Assembly: GCF_018449655.1 (NCBI RefSeq)
Contig: NZ_JAAVUX010000003.1
Span: 1-64,000 of the forward strand
Reading direction: 5' to 3'
Origin: Pseudomonas sp. dw_358
GTDB lineage: Bacteria; Pseudomonadota; Gammaproteobacteria; Pseudomonadales; Pseudomonadaceae
DNA: 64,000 nt
The translations under genes were made by a program, and so were the position numbers. Positions 18,918 to 29,690 of this stretch are shown in pieces. The notes under the pieces were generated by a model. It saw only the letters and a list, made by a program, of their open reading frames with translations, did no database searches and was not told the origin of the DNA. Each line of letters opens with the position of its first letter. Position 1 is the stretch's first letter.

Positions 18918-19922
18918 TTACACAAGGTCTTTTATCAACAACTCGGCAATCTGCACAGCATTCAATGCGCCACCCTTGCGTGCGTTATCGACAGTAGCCC
19001 AGAAGTTGAGCTGATTGCCATCATCGATGCCACCACGCAGCCGGCCTACATACACCACATCCTGCCCCACCGCATCGCCTACGGCAGTAGGGTAGTCGCC
19101 GGCCTCGACCCGTTCGATGCCGGGAGCGGTGTCCAGGGTCTTTTCCACACCCGCCAGCGCCACGGCTGCCGCGCAGTGCACCGAAACGCTGAAACTGTCG
19201 CCAAAGAACACCGGAACCTGAATGCAAGTTACGGAAATCTTGAGTAAAGGCGTCCCCAGCAGTTCGCGCAACTCGGTGACTAAACGACGCTCCAGCAAAC
19301 CGTGACCTTGATCATCGGACTTGCCCACTTGCGCCAGTACGTTGAACGCCATTTGCCGATCAAAGAAACGGGGCTCCAAAGGACGCACGTTGAGCAACTC
19401 GGCCGTCTGACGTGCCAGTTCACTGACCCCCTCGCGACCCAGAGCCGACACGGCCAGACACGCCGTGACGTCGATGCGTTGCGGTTGCAGTTGCTGTTTC
19501 AAGGGTGCAAGGATAACGGCCAGGGCGATGGCCGCCGAACTGGGGCTGGCTACCTGCGCCGGCGACTTCAGGCCGGCCAACACCTGCGGGTTGGCCTCGG
19601 GGACCACATTGGGCACCGCGTCGAGACCGGCGCCCAGATCGATGATCAGGCAGCCGGCATTGGCGGCGCGCGGCGCGTAACTGCGGGTAATGGCGGGGCC
19701 GGCGGCAAAGAACACCAGCCGCGCTTTGGCGAAGTCGAATGCGTCCACTTCCCGCACCCGCACGTTCTTGCCGCGAAAGGCCACCGCATGACCGGCCGAT
19801 TCGCTGCTGGCCAGCAGGTAAAGATTGCCCACCGGAAAATCGCGCTCTTCGAGGATCTGCACCAGGGTTTCACCGAGGGTACCGGTGGCGCCGATGACGG
19901 CGATGTCGAGGGGTTGAGTCAT
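18918..19922 (-). CDS. usg: Usg-1-like aspartate-semialdehyde dehydrogenase paralogue
   Basis: The 334-residue protein belongs to the aspartate-semialdehyde dehydrogenase family, with the NADP-binding start IAVIGATGTLGETLVQIL. The catalytic cysteine expected in an SNCTT-type motif is replaced: the region reads ASPSSAAIALAV. It is therefore probably not an active Asd, matching the conserved but uncharacterised Usg-1 group found between asd and fimV/truA. I chose the ATG at 19922 (AGGA nine bases upstream) over one three codons earlier. Its role is unknown. Confidence 0.85.
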   Translation of the reverse strand: MTQPLDIAVIGATGTLGETLVQILEERDFPVGNLYLLASSESAGHAVAFRGKNVRVREVDAFDFAKARLVFFAAGPAITRSYAPRAANAGCLIIDLGAGLDAVPNVVPEANPQVLAGLKSPAQVASPSSAAIALAVILAPLKQQLQPQRIDVTACLAVSALGREGVSELARQTAELLNVRPLEPRFFDRQMAFNVLAQVGKSDDQGHGLLERRLVTELRELLGTPLLKISVTCIQVPVFFGDSFSVSVHCAAAVALAGVEKTLDTAPGIERVEAGDYPTAVGDAVGQDVVYVGRLRGGIDDGNQLNFWATVDNARKGGALNAVQIAELLIKDLV

Positions 19923-19978
19923 GGCGGGCATTCCTGGGGCAGAGACGAGGGGGCGCACTTTAGCGGTTTCTCCGCGCC

Positions 19979-20011
19979 AAAAAAACAAAACCCGCGCCAA
20001 GGCGCGGGTCC
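19979..20011 (-). terminator. Rho-independent terminator after asd
   Basis: On the minus strand, ACCCGCG pairs with CGCGGGT through a small loop, followed by a T-rich run. It lies just beyond the asd stop at 20031 and before usg, so usg probably needs read-through or its own promoter. Confidence 0.8.
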
Positions 20012-20030
20012 GGATGCAGCCGTCAGGCCA

Positions 20031-21143
20031 TCAACGCTCCAGCAGAATGCGCAACATGCGGCGCAGCGGTTCGGCCGCGCCCCACAGCAACTGGTCACCA
20101 ACGGTGAAGGCACCGAGGTATTGCGGACCCATGTTCAGCTTTCGCAGACGGCCGACCGGGATGTTCAGCGTGCCGGTAACCTTGGTCGGGGTCAGCTCCT
20201 GAATACTGATTTCGCGGTTGTTCGGCACCAGCTTCACCCAAGGGTTGTGCTGGCTGATCATGCCTTCGATATCGGCAATCGGCACATCCTTGTTCAGCTT
20301 GATGGTCAGCGCCTGGCTGTGGCAACGCATGGCGCCGATGCGCACGCAGATACCGTCGACCGGGATCGGGTTGGCGAAGCGACCGAGAATCTTGTTGGTC
20401 TCGGCCTGGGCCTTCCACTCTTCCTTGCTCTGCCCGCTCGGCAGCTCCTTGTCGATCCAAGGAATCAGGCTGCCGGCCAGCGGCACGCCGAAGTTCTCGG
20501 TGGGGTAGGCTTCACTGCGCATGGCCTCGGCGACCTTGCGGTCGATGTCGAGGATGGCGCTGGCCGGATCGGCCAGTTCGCTGGCAACCGCCGCATTCGT
20601 CGCGCCCATCTGCTTGATCAGCTCGCGCATGTTCTGCGCGCCGGCGCCCGAGGCCGCCTGGTAGGTCATGGCACTCATCCATTCCACCAGACCGGCTTCG
20701 AACAGACCGCCCAGGCCCATCAACATCAGGCTGACGGTGCAGTTGCCGCCGATGAAGTTGCGGGTCCCGGCGTCCAGCTGCTGGTCGATCACCTTGCGGT
20801 TGACCGGGTCCAGCACGATCACCGCGTCGTCCTGCATGCGCAGGCTGGAAGCGGCATCGATCCAGTAGCCTTTCCAGCCGGCTTCACGCAGCTTGGGGAA
20901 GACTTCGCTGGTGTAGTCGCCACCTTGGCAGGTGAGGATGACGTCCAGTGTCTTCAGCTCTTCAATGCTGTAGGCGTCCTTCAGAGGAGCGACGTCCTTG
21001 CCCACGGCCGGGCCTTGCCCGCCGACATTGGAAGTGGTGAAAAACACCGGTTCGATAAGGTCGAAGTCCTGCTCTTCCAGCATTCGCTGCATGAGCACGG
21101 AACCGACCATACCGCGCCAACCGATCAGACCTACACGTTTCAT
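20031..21143 (-). CDS. asd: Aspartate-semialdehyde dehydrogenase Asd
   Basis: This 370-residue Asd reduces aspartyl phosphate to aspartate semialdehyde, the branch point to lysine, diaminopimelate, threonine and methionine. The NADP-binding start is [18 protein letters not shown]. The catalytic cysteine is in [13 protein letters not shown] at about residue 135, and the [16 protein letters not shown] motif appears as [13 protein letters not shown]. It is the functional paralogue of the downstream usg gene and lies 72 bp after leuB. Confidence 0.97.
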   Translation of the reverse strand: MKRVGLIGWRGMVGSVLMQRMLEEQDFDLIEPVFFTTSNVGGQGPAVGKDVAPLKDAYSIEELKTLDVILTCQGGDYTSEVFPKLREAGWKGYWIDAASSLRMQDDAVIVLDPVNRKVIDQQLDAGTRNFIGGNCTVSLMLMGLGGLFEAGLVEWMSAMTYQAASGAGAQNMRELIKQMGATNAAVASELADPASAILDIDRKVAEAMRSEAYPTENFGVPLAGSLIPWIDKELPSGQSKEEWKAQAETNKILGRFANPIPVDGICVRIGAMRCHSQALTIKLNKDVPIADIEGMISQHNPWVKLVPNNREISIQELTPTKVTGTLNIPVGRLRKLNMGPQYLGAFTVGDQLLWGAAEPLRRMLRILLER

Positions 21144-21215
21144 CTGCTACACCCTTGAAGATAAAGTGGTCCGCCACCAGCAAGCAGTATTGCCTCACGC
21201 GACGGGCCCAGAAGA

Positions 21216-22298
<1,083 letters not shown>

Positions 22299-22340
22299 GG
22301 GGTATCCGTTTTGTCTAAGGAAATTCGGGTTGAGGCATCC

Positions 22341-22387
22341 CGGGCTGCACGCTCCCACAGGAGGTGGTTTGCGCGAGCCCGCGATGG
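22341..22387. repeat. Degenerate Pseudomonas REP-like element in the leuD-leuB gap
   Basis: On the minus strand the sequence contains CTGTGGGAGC followed by GTGCAGCCCG, and in the other half TCGCGGGCTCGCGCAAACC. Both resemble the common REP consensus of fluorescens/putida pseudomonads (GTGGGAGCGGGCTTGC...). It is intergenic inside the leu operon and may affect mRNA stability. Confidence 0.55.
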
Positions 22388-22390
22388 GAG

Positions 22391-23035
22391 TCAAGCGTCG
22401 CGGAACAACCAGGGCTGGCTGACGCGGTGCTTGCCTTCGAAGGTGGCGATCGCGTCGCTGTCCTGCAAGGTCAGTCCGATGTCGTCGAGGCCATTGAGCA
22501 GGCAATGTTTGCGAAACTCGTCGATCTCGAAGTGGTAGACCTTGCCGTCGGGACGGGTCACGGTCTGCGACGCCAGGTCGACGTTGAGCTGGTAACCCAC
22601 CTCGCCTTCGGCCTGCTTGAACAGTTCATCGACTTCGGCATCGCCCAGAATGATCGGCAACAGGCCGTTCTTGAAGCTGTTGTTAAAGAAGATGTCGGCA
22701 TAGCTGGGGGCAATGATGGTACGAAACCCATATTCTTCCAACGCCCACGGCGCGTGCTCGCGGCTGGAACCGCAACCGAAGTTCTCCCGGGCCAGCAATA
22801 CGCTGGCGCCCTGATAACGCGGAAAGTTGAGCACGAACTCGGTGTTCAACGGGCGGTTGGTGTTGTCCTGGTAGGGTTGCCCCACGTCCAGATACCGCCA
22901 TTCGTCGAACAGGTTCGGGCCGAAGCCGGTGCGCTTGATCGACTTCAGAAACTGCTTGGGGATAATCTGATCGGTGTCGACGTTGGCACGGTCGAGCGGC
23001 GCGACGAGGCCGGTGTGTTGGACAAAAGCTCTCAT
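22391..23035 (-). CDS. leuD: 3-isopropylmalate dehydratase small subunit LeuD
   Basis: This 214-residue small subunit forms isopropylmalate isomerase with LeuC. It carries the motifs [20 protein letters not shown] and [14 protein letters not shown]. The ATG overlaps the leuC stop by 4 bp (ATGA), consistent with equal production of the two subunits. Confidence 0.97.
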   Translation of the reverse strand: MRAFVQHTGLVAPLDRANVDTDQIIPKQFLKSIKRTGFGPNLFDEWRYLDVGQPYQDNTNRPLNTEFVLNFPRYQGASVLLARENFGCGSSREHAPWALEEYGFRTIIAPSYADIFFNNSFKNGLLPIILGDAEVDELFKQAEGEVGYQLNVDLASQTVTRPDGKVYHFEIDEFRKHCLLNGLDDIGLTLQDSDAIATFEGKHRVSQPWLFRDA

Positions 23036-24465
23036 GCTGCGCTCCCTTGGCTCAATTCACGCACGTCGATGAAACGACCGGTCACCGCAGCGGCGGCAGC
23101 CATGGCCGGGCTCACCAGGTGGGTACGGCCACCGGCGCCCTGACGGCCTTCGAAGTTACGGTTGGAGGTGGAGGCACAATGCTCCCCCGATTCAAGACGG
23201 TCCGGGTTCATCGCCAGACACATGGAGCAGCCCGGTTCACGCCACTCGAAACCGGCATCAAGGAAGATGCGGTCCAGGCCTTCGCGTTCGGCCTGCGCCT
23301 TGACCAGGCCCGAGCCCGGGACCACGATAGCCTGCTTGACGGTCGAGGCCACTTTGCGGCCCTTGGCGATCACGGCAGCGGCGCGCAGATCTTCGATCCG
23401 CGAGTTGGTGCACGAGCCGATGAACACCCGGTCCAGCTGAATGTCGGTAATCGCCTGATTGGCCTTGAGGCCCATGTATTTCAACGCGCGCTCGATGGAA
23501 CCGCGCTTGACCAGATCGGCCTCTTGCGCCGGGTCCGGGACGTTCTGATCCACGGCCAGGACCATCTCGGGCGAGGTGCCCCAGCTGACCTGTGGCTTGA
23601 TCGACGCGGCGTCCAGTTTCACCACGGTGTCGAACACCGCATCGGCGTCGGACACCAAGTCTTTCCAGGCCTCGACGGCGTGGGCCCAGTCTTCGCCCTT
23701 GGGCGCGAAAGGGCGGCCTTCGACGTAGGCGACGGTCTTCTCGTCGGTGGCGACCAGGCCTACACGAGCGCCCGCCTCGATGGACATGTTGCAGATGGTC
23801 ATGCGGCCTTCGACGGACAGGTCGCGAATGGCGCTGCCGGCGAATTCGATGGCATGGCCATTACCGCCGGCGGTGCCGATCTTGCCGATCACGGCCAGGA
23901 CGATGTCCTTGGCGGTAACGCCGAAAGGCAGTTTGCCCTCCACCAGCACCTGCATGTTCTTCATTTTTTTGGCGACCAGGCACTGGGTGGCCAGCACGTG
24001 CTCCACTTCGGAGGTGCCGATCCCGTGGGCCAACGCGCCGAACGCACCGTGGGTCGAAGTGTGGGAGTCGCCGCAGACCACGGTCATGCCGGGCAAGGTC
24101 GCGCCCTGCTCCGGGCTGATGACATGGACGATGCCTTGACGCACGTCATTCATCTTGAACTCGGTGATGCCGTATTCATCGCAGTTGTCGTCGAGGGTCT
24201 GCACCTGAATGCGCGAGACCTGGTCGGCGATGGCCTCGATGCCGCCTTTACGTTCCGGGGTGGTCGGCACGTTATGGTCGGGGGTAGCGATGTTGGCGTC
24301 GATGCGCCACGGTTGACGGCCGGCCAGGCGCAGGCCCTCGAAGGCCTGGGGCGAGGTCACTTCGTGGATGATATGGCGATCGATGTAGATCAGCGCAGAG
24401 CCATCGTCGCGCTGCTTGACCAAATGCGAATCCCAGAGCTTGTCATAGAGCGTTTTGCCGGCCAT
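23032..24465 (-). CDS. leuC: 3-isopropylmalate dehydratase large subunit LeuC
   Basis: This 477-residue aconitase-family subunit binds a 4Fe-4S cluster. The cluster cysteines are in [15 protein letters not shown] and the [10 protein letters not shown] motif near the C-terminus. The ATG at 24465 ([16 protein letters not shown]) has GAGGAA upstream and matches the family start. The longer frame to 24522 is unlikely. It is the first gene of leuC-leuD-leuB and is divergent from a LysR gene 153 bp away. Confidence 0.97.
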   Translation of the reverse strand: MAGKTLYDKLWDSHLVKQRDDGSALIYIDRHIIHEVTSPQAFEGLRLAGRQPWRIDANIATPDHNVPTTPERKGGIEAIADQVSRIQVQTLDDNCDEYGITEFKMNDVRQGIVHVISPEQGATLPGMTVVCGDSHTSTHGAFGALAHGIGTSEVEHVLATQCLVAKKMKNMQVLVEGKLPFGVTAKDIVLAVIGKIGTAGGNGHAIEFAGSAIRDLSVEGRMTICNMSIEAGARVGLVATDEKTVAYVEGRPFAPKGEDWAHAVEAWKDLVSDADAVFDTVVKLDAASIKPQVSWGTSPEMVLAVDQNVPDPAQEADLVKRGSIERALKYMGLKANQAITDIQLDRVFIGSCTNSRIEDLRAAAVIAKGRKVASTVKQAIVVPGSGLVKAQAEREGLDRIFLDAGFEWREPGCSMCLAMNPDRLESGEHCASTSNRNFEGRQGAGGRTHLVSPAMAAAAAVTGRFIDVRELSQGSAA

Positions 24466-24564
24466 CAGACTTTCCTCATCAGCGTCTTTCATTACAGCTT
24501 TTTTATGCCAGTGGCTGTTCACAAATAACCGCTTGGCTTGTAGGGGTGATAGTAAAAGCTTAAA

Positions 24565-24605
24565 TTGGATAACTCAAATTCATCTTTTTTATGCTTTGGA
24601 TAACT
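24565..24605. promoter_or_regulatory. Repeated TTGGATAACT in the leuC/lysR divergent region
   Basis: TTGGATAACT occurs at 24565-24574 and 24596-24605, 31 bp apart, in an AT-rich stretch between leuC and the LysR gene. This is a plausible regulator binding region for the divergent promoters, but a clean T-N11-A LysR box was not established. Confidence 0.35.
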
Positions 24606-24618
24606 TTTAGGACTACAG

Positions 24619-25503
24619 ATGGACCTTGCCAACCTCAACGCCTTCATTGCCATTGCCGAGACCGGCAGTTTTTCCAATGCAGGTGAGCGCCTGCACCTGA
24701 CCCAGCCGGCTGTGAGCAAGCGCATTGCCGGCCTGGAACAACAACTCAATGTGCGCCTGTTCGACCGCCTCGGCCGCGAGGTCAACCTGACCGAAGCGGG
24801 ACGCGCACTGCTGCCTCGGGCCTATCAGATCCTCAATGTGCTGGACGACACCCGTCGCGCGCTGACCAACCTGTCGGGAGAAGTGACCGGTCGTCTGACT
24901 CTGGCCACCAGCCACCACATCGGCCTGCACCGCCTGCCGCCCCTGCTGCGCGCCTTCACCCGGCAATACCCTGCCGTGGCATTGGACATCCAGTTTCTCG
25001 ATTCGGAAGTGGCCTACGAAGAAATACTCCACGGCCGCGCCGAACTGGCGGTGATCACCCTGGCCCCGGAACCCCACGCCTTGGTGCGCGCCGTGGGCGT
25101 CTGGGACGATCCGCTGGACTTTGTGGTGGCTCCAGAACACGAGCTGGCGCAGAACCCGGCCGTCAACCTGAAGGACATCGCGGGCCACCCCGCCGTGTTT
25201 CCGGGCGGCAATACCTTCACCCACCACATCGTCCAGCGCCTGTTCGAGGCCCAAGGCCTGACCCCTAACATCGCCATGAGCACCAACTACCTGGAGACCA
25301 TCAAGATGATGGTCTCCATCGGCCTGGCGTGGAGTGTGCTGCCACGTACTATGCTCGATGAGCAGGTTGCACGGGTCGCATTGCCGGGCATACAGCTAAG
25401 CCGCCAGCTAGGCTATATCCTGCACACCGAAAGGACGCTGTCGAACGCAGCACGGGCATTCATGGCCTTGCTGGACGCCCAGAACGGCGGCCAGGTGGTC
25501 TAG
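24619..25503 (+). CDS. LysR family transcriptional regulator divergent from leuCDB
   Basis: The 294-residue protein has an N-terminal winged helix-turn-helix (LNAFIAIAETGSFSNAGERLHLTQPAVSKRIAGLEQQL) and a C-terminal effector-binding domain (LATSHHIGLHRLPPLL onward). The ATG has AGGA seven bases upstream. Its divergent position next to leuC suggests it controls leucine synthesis, but no effector can be inferred. Synteny with a LysR gene beside leuC in P. aeruginosa is recalled, not checked. Confidence 0.92.
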   Translation: MDLANLNAFIAIAETGSFSNAGERLHLTQPAVSKRIAGLEQQLNVRLFDRLGREVNLTEAGRALLPRAYQILNVLDDTRRALTNLSGEVTGRLTLATSHHIGLHRLPPLLRAFTRQYPAVALDIQFLDSEVAYEEILHGRAELAVITLAPEPHALVRAVGVWDDPLDFVVAPEHELAQNPAVNLKDIAGHPAVFPGGNTFTHHIVQRLFEAQGLTPNIAMSTNYLETIKMMVSIGLAWSVLPRTMLDEQVARVALPGIQLSRQLGYILHTERTLSNAARAFMALLDAQNGGQVV

Positions 25504-25545
25504 AAGCAGAGCTGCAGGGAAGCCACTCAGCACAGGTCTGGTCCC

Positions 25546-28068
25546 ATGCCCCATACCGCCACCCGACCTCGGTTGCCACGGATCCAGGCCGCCGACCCGC
25601 ACGAATCCGAACAAGCCTGGGGCAATGCCCCGCAGTTGCTGGCCGCCCTCAATGCCGCTCATCTGGGGGCGTGGCGCTGGCGCATCGACGAAGGCACTAT
25701 CAGCTGGTCGCGACGCACCCAGGCCTTGTTCGGTTTCGACCCGGACCTGCCGCTGCCCCAGGACCTGGATTACCTCGACCTTTTGCCTGAAGAAGACCGC
25801 CAGCGAACTATCTGCGCTTTTCAAGCGGTGCTGCGCGGCGAGCCGGAAGCCCAGGCCATGCGTCATCGGGTGCGCTGGCCGGACGGCAGCCTGCATTGGC
25901 TGGAAATCAACGGCAGCCTGCACACCGACACCGACGGCCGCCCGCAGATGCTCGGCGTGGTCCGCGAGGTCAGCCGTCAGCGAGAGCGGGAGCTGGCTTT
26001 GCTGCAGTCCGAGCAACGCTTTGCCAAGCTGTTTCACCTGAGCCCCAACGTGGTGGTGCTGACCCGGCGCAGCGATGGCATGATCATCGAGGTGAACAAG
26101 GCCTTCGAAACGCTGTTCGGCTGGCCCGCCGCGCAGATCATCAATCGCACGTCCACCGAGCTGGATCTGTGGCTGGATGACGACCAGCGCCGGCGGATCC
26201 TCAAGGCCATCCAGGACAGCCCTGAGCCCTACACCACCGAACTCTCGGTGCGCACGGCCTTTGGCGAAGTGGTTCTGGGCCTGCTATGCACGCAGAACAT
26301 TGAAATGCAGGGCTGTGCCTACCTGCTCAGTACTTTTACCGACACCTCCCAGCAGCAGCGCGCCGAAGCTGCGCTCAAGGCCAGCGAGGAGAAATTCGCC
26401 AAGGCCTTCCATTTCAGCCCCGACGCCATTGTCATCACCGAGCGCGAGAGCGGCCGTTACCTGGAGGTCAACGAGGGTTTCTGCCGCCTGACCGGCTATC
26501 AAGCCAGCGAGGTGCTCGGGCGCACGGTCAGCGACATCGACATCTGGCCCGATGTCGGCCAGCGCAACCAGCTGTTGCAAGACCTGCTGGACCATGGCCG
26601 CGTGACCCTGCGCGAGATGCTTGGCCGCAACAAACGTGGCGAGATCCTGACCATGGAACTGTCGGTCGAACCCATCACCCTCAACGAAGCGCCTTGCCTG
26701 CTGATCACTGCGCGAGACATCAGCCAACTGAAAAACGCCCAGGCGCAGATCCGCCACCTGGCCTACCACGACCCCCTGACCAACCTGCCCAACCGGGCGA
26801 TGCTGATGGAACGCGTCAGCCAGCAGATCGCCCTGCTCAAACGCAGCGACCTGCGCGGCGCCCTGCTGTTTCTGGACCTGGATCATTTCAAGCACATCAA
26901 TGACTCCCTCGGCCACCCGGTGGGTGATGCCGTGCTCAAGATCGTCACCGCGCGGCTGGAAGCCAGCGTGCGCCTGGAAGACACTGTGGCGCGCCTGGGT
27001 GGTGATGAGTTCGTGGTCTTGCTGACCGGGCTCACGGGCTCGCGCACCGAAGTCGCCGAGCAAGTGCAGGAAGTGGCCGATAACCTGCGTGATCTGCTGG
27101 CCGAGCCCATGTCCCTGGATGGTCATCGCCTGCAAGTCACCCCCAGCATCGGTGTGGCGCTGATTCCCGACCACGGCAACAACCCGGCCGACCTGCTCAA
27201 ACGGGCCGATATTGCCCTTTATCGAGCCAAAGATGCCGGGCGCAATGCCACCCAGCTTTACCACCACACGATGCAAAAGGCCGCCAGCGAACGCCTGCAG
27301 ATGGAAAACGACCTGCGCCTGGCCCTGGCGCGGGGGGAGATGAGCCTGCATTACCAGCCTCAAGTGGATGCCCGGGAAGACCGCATCGTCGGCGCCGAAG
27401 CGCTGTTGCGCTGGCAACATCCGGTTCTGGGCCAGCAGTCTCCCGCGCAGTTCATTCAGGTGCTGGAAGAAAGCGGGATGATTCTCGAAGTGGGCAGCTG
27501 GGTTCTCGACGAAGCCTGCGCCGCCTTCGCCCACTTGCTGCGCGATGGTCTGATTGCCGACAACGGTTTCAGCCTGTGCGTGAACATCAGCCCGCGACAG
27601 TTCCGCCAGGCCGACTTTGTCGAGCGGGTGCAGCGCAGTCTGAGCCAGGCCAACCTGCCAAACCGCATGCTCAAACTGGAAATCACTGAAGGGATCGTGA
27701 TCCAGAACGTGGAAGATACCGTCGGCAAGATGCGCGCCTTGCAGCGGGTGGGCGTGAGCTTTGCCATGGATGACTTTGGCACTGGCTATTCGTCCCTGAC
27801 TTACCTCAAGCGCCTGCCGGTGGATGCGCTGAAGATCGACCAGTCATTCGTGCGCGACGCCACCCACGACCCCAACGACGCTGAAATCATCCGCGCAATC
27901 GTCGCCATGGCCCGCAGCCTGGATCTGACGGTGATCGCCGAGGGGGTGGAGCAGTCCCAGCAGCTGGACTTTCTGCAGCGCCTGGGCTGCCATCTGTATC
28001 AGGGGTATCTGCACAGCCGGCCGATGCCGTTGGCATTGTTTCGGCAAATGTTGCTGGAGGATCGGTAG
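25546..28068 (+). CDS. PAS-PAS-PAS-GGDEF-EAL cyclic-di-GMP enzyme
   Basis: The 840-residue protein has no predicted membrane segment. It contains about three PAS-type sensor domains (roughly residues 25-145, 155-270 and 275-400), then a GGDEF domain with intact GGDEF and the inhibitory RxxD site five residues before it (RLEDTVARLGGDEF). An EAL domain follows with GAEALLRW, DDFGTGYSSL and KIDQSFV. Both the cyclase and phosphodiesterase motifs look intact, so it could make or break c-di-GMP depending on the PAS signal. It begins 42 bp after the LysR gene and ends at a strong terminator. Confidence 0.95.
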   Translation: MPHTATRPRLPRIQAADPHESEQAWGNAPQLLAALNAAHLGAWRWRIDEGTISWSRRTQALFGFDPDLPLPQDLDYLDLLPEEDRQRTICAFQAVLRGEPEAQAMRHRVRWPDGSLHWLEINGSLHTDTDGRPQMLGVVREVSRQRERELALLQSEQRFAKLFHLSPNVVVLTRRSDGMIIEVNKAFETLFGWPAAQIINRTSTELDLWLDDDQRRRILKAIQDSPEPYTTELSVRTAFGEVVLGLLCTQNIEMQGCAYLLSTFTDTSQQQRAEAALKASEEKFAKAFHFSPDAIVITERESGRYLEVNEGFCRLTGYQASEVLGRTVSDIDIWPDVGQRNQLLQDLLDHGRVTLREMLGRNKRGEILTMELSVEPITLNEAPCLLITARDISQLKNAQAQIRHLAYHDPLTNLPNRAMLMERVSQQIALLKRSDLRGALLFLDLDHFKHINDSLGHPVGDAVLKIVTARLEASVRLEDTVARLGGDEFVVLLTGLTGSRTEVAEQVQEVADNLRDLLAEPMSLDGHRLQVTPSIGVALIPDHGNNPADLLKRADIALYRAKDAGRNATQLYHHTMQKAASERLQMENDLRLALARGEMSLHYQPQVDAREDRIVGAEALLRWQHPVLGQQSPAQFIQVLEESGMILEVGSWVLDEACAAFAHLLRDGLIADNGFSLCVNISPRQFRQADFVERVQRSLSQANLPNRMLKLEITEGIVIQNVEDTVGKMRALQRVGVSFAMDDFGTGYSSLTYLKRLPVDALKIDQSFVRDATHDPNDAEIIRAIVAMARSLDLTVIAEGVEQSQQLDFLQRLGCHLYQGYLHSRPMPLALFRQMLLEDR

Positions 28069-28077
28069 GCCCGACCA

Positions 28078-28109
28078 CAAAAAAGGGCGCCACCCAGGCG
28101 CCCTTTTTC
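28078..28109. terminator. Bidirectional terminator between the GGDEF-EAL gene and ibpA
   Basis: AAAAAAGGGCGCC and GGCGCCCTTTTT form a stem of at least seven GC-rich pairs with A and T tracts on both sides. It can serve the plus-strand c-di-GMP gene and the minus-strand ibpA gene, which converge here. Confidence 0.92.
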
Positions 28110-28119
28110 TAATGCTCGC

Positions 28120-28566
28120 TTATTGCAATACGGGTTTGTGCTCGCCATCGATCGGAATGCGCTTGGCCTTGGCCTCTTCGGGCACCAGGCGCAGCAGGTC
28201 GATGTTCAGCAGGCCGTTGCTCAATCCGGCGGCCTTGACCTCGATGTGGTCGGCCAGGCGGAACGACAACTTGAACGCGCGCTGGGCAATGCCCTGATGC
28301 AGGAAGGTCACGCCTTCGGCCTTGGCATCGCGCTTGCCACCGGTCACGGTGAGTACGCCCTTCTCGACGTGCAACTCCAGGTCAGACTCCTGGAAGCCAG
28401 CCGCGGCCACCACGATGCGGTACTGGTCATCGCCATGCTTTTCCACGTTGTAGGGTGGGTAGGTGCTGGCGGATTCGTTACGGGCAGCCAGTTCGAACAG
28501 GTCATTGAAACGGTCGAAGCCCACGGAACTGCGAAACAGGGGAGCGAGGGAAAATGCACTGGTCAT
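28120..28566 (-). CDS. ibpA: Small heat shock protein IbpA (Hsp20)
   Basis: This 148-residue alpha-crystallin family chaperone binds unfolding proteins without ATP. It carries FDRFNDLFELAARN at the N-terminus, the core IVVAAAGFQESDLELHVEKGVLTVTG, and late FKLSFRLADHIEVKAA. The C-terminal IPI motif (KRIPIDG) used for oligomer assembly is present. Transcription is predicted from a heat-shock promoter, and translation is predicted to be blocked at low temperature by a leader hairpin covering the AGGAG ribosome binding site. Confidence 0.95.
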   Translation of the reverse strand: MTSAFSLAPLFRSSVGFDRFNDLFELAARNESASTYPPYNVEKHGDDQYRIVVAAAGFQESDLELHVEKGVLTVTGGKRDAKAEGVTFLHQGIAQRAFKLSFRLADHIEVKAAGLSNGLLNIDLLRLVPEEAKAKRIPIDGEHKPVLQ

Positions 28567-28627
28567 GGTGTAACTCCTGAAAATTCAGCAAGGGTTTGTC
28601 TCCGCGACCCGACTTCGGCATCGCGTA
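28567..28627 (-). ncRNA. ROSE-type RNA thermometer in the ibpA leader
   Basis: In the minus-strand leader, CTTGCTGAA (92 to 84 in 285xx coordinates) pairs with TTCAGGAG (81 to 74). This sequesters the AGGAG ribosome binding site and leaves the G of TTGCT bulged, the hallmark of ROSE elements. A second hairpin upstream pairs CGCGA with TCGCG (28603-28607 with 28621-28625). ROSE-like thermometers are known for Pseudomonas ibpA. Confidence 0.85.
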
Positions 28628-28633
28628 CAAAAG

Positions 28634-28661
28634 AGATAGGGACCGTCGAAAAATTTTCAAG
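28634..28661 (-). promoter_or_regulatory. Sigma-32 heat-shock promoter of ibpA
   Basis: The minus strand reads CTTGAAA, 13 bp, then CCCTATCT, close to the RpoH consensus (CTTGAAA ... CCCCATnT). The predicted start near 28627 gives a leader of about 60 nt that contains the thermometer. Confidence 0.88.
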
Positions 28662-28691
28662 CAAGCTCAAGCAAATTTTTTTCAAAGGCGG

Positions 28692-29651
28692 TCAGGCGAC
28701 AGCCAACTCATGCATGCCAAGCAACTCACCGACCCTCACACAGTCCTGCTCGCGTCGTAGCAGGGTGAACAGCTCCATCGCCTCGGGGTAGTTGCGGGTC
28801 AACATCGATACCCACTGCTTGAGTCGGCCGGGCGCCTGGCGCGGGGTGAGCTGAGCCTCGGCCTGACGCCAGAAATCCTGGATCATCGGCATCAACTCGG
28901 CCCAGGTCATCGGCGCCACCTCGGTGCCGGCACGGGCGGCAGCGATCTGCCGGGCCAGGTCCGGGCGCGAGACCAGCCCACGGCCGAGCATGATGTCTTC
29001 GGCGCCGCTGATTTCACGGCAACGGCGCCAGTCCTCGACCGTCCAGATCTCGCCGTTGGCGAACACCGGCACCTTGACCACTTCCTGCACCCGCGCCACC
29101 CATTCCCAATGAGCCGGCGGCTTATAGCCTTCGACCTTGGTGCGGGCATGCACGACGATCTGCGACGCGCCACCATCGGCCAGGGCGCGGCCGCAGTCGA
29201 GGGCGACGTCGGGGCTGTCGAACCCCAGACGCATCTTGGCGGTAACCGGAATATGCGCAGGCACGGCCCTGCGCACCTGCTCGAGAATCCGATGCAGCAA
29301 ATCCGGTTCCTTGAGCAATACCGCCCCGCCCCGGGATTTGTTCACGGTCTTGGCCGGGCACCCGAAGTTCAAGTCGATCACCGGTGCGCCCAAGGTGCAG
29401 GCGAACGCGGCGTTCTCGGCCAGACAACCAGGGTCGGAACCGAGCAGCTGGACGCGCAAGGGCACCCCCGCCGCCGTGCGCGCACCGTGGCGCAACTCCG
29501 GGGCAAAGCCGTGAAAGTAGCTGGCCGGCAACAACCGCTCGGTGACCCGGATGAACTCGGTGACGCACCAGTCGATCCCGCTGACACGGGTCAGCACGTC
29601 TCGCAGGATGTCGTCGACCAGGCCTTCCATGGGGGCGAGGGCAATTTGCAT
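28692..29651 (-). CDS. dusC: tRNA-dihydrouridine(16) synthase DusC
   Basis: This 319-residue flavoprotein is predicted to reduce uridine 16 in tRNA D-loops. It starts [18 protein letters not shown] and has the Dus signature [20 protein letters not shown] with the catalytic cysteine, followed by VTAKMRLG and QIVVHARTK. The short form with an early PMEG motif fits DusC rather than DusA or DusB. Its start lies 39 bp downstream of the thioesterase gene. Confidence 0.92.
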   Translation of the reverse strand: MQIALAPMEGLVDDILRDVLTRVSGIDWCVTEFIRVTERLLPASYFHGFAPELRHGARTAAGVPLRVQLLGSDPGCLAENAAFACTLGAPVIDLNFGCPAKTVNKSRGGAVLLKEPDLLHRILEQVRRAVPAHIPVTAKMRLGFDSPDVALDCGRALADGGASQIVVHARTKVEGYKPPAHWEWVARVQEVVKVPVFANGEIWTVEDWRRCREISGAEDIMLGRGLVSRPDLARQIAAARAGTEVAPMTWAELMPMIQDFWRQAEAQLTPRQAPGRLKQWVSMLTRNYPEAMELFTLLRREQDCVRVGELLGMHELAVA

Positions 29652-29690
29652 GGGGTGATTCTCGGTCAAAAAAGGGCGTGATTGTAGCAC

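Noticed and set aside
23047..24528. A 493-codon plus-strand frame opposite leuC
   Set aside because: It is the exact shadow of leuC; composition is His/Gly/Asp-rich and not protein-like.
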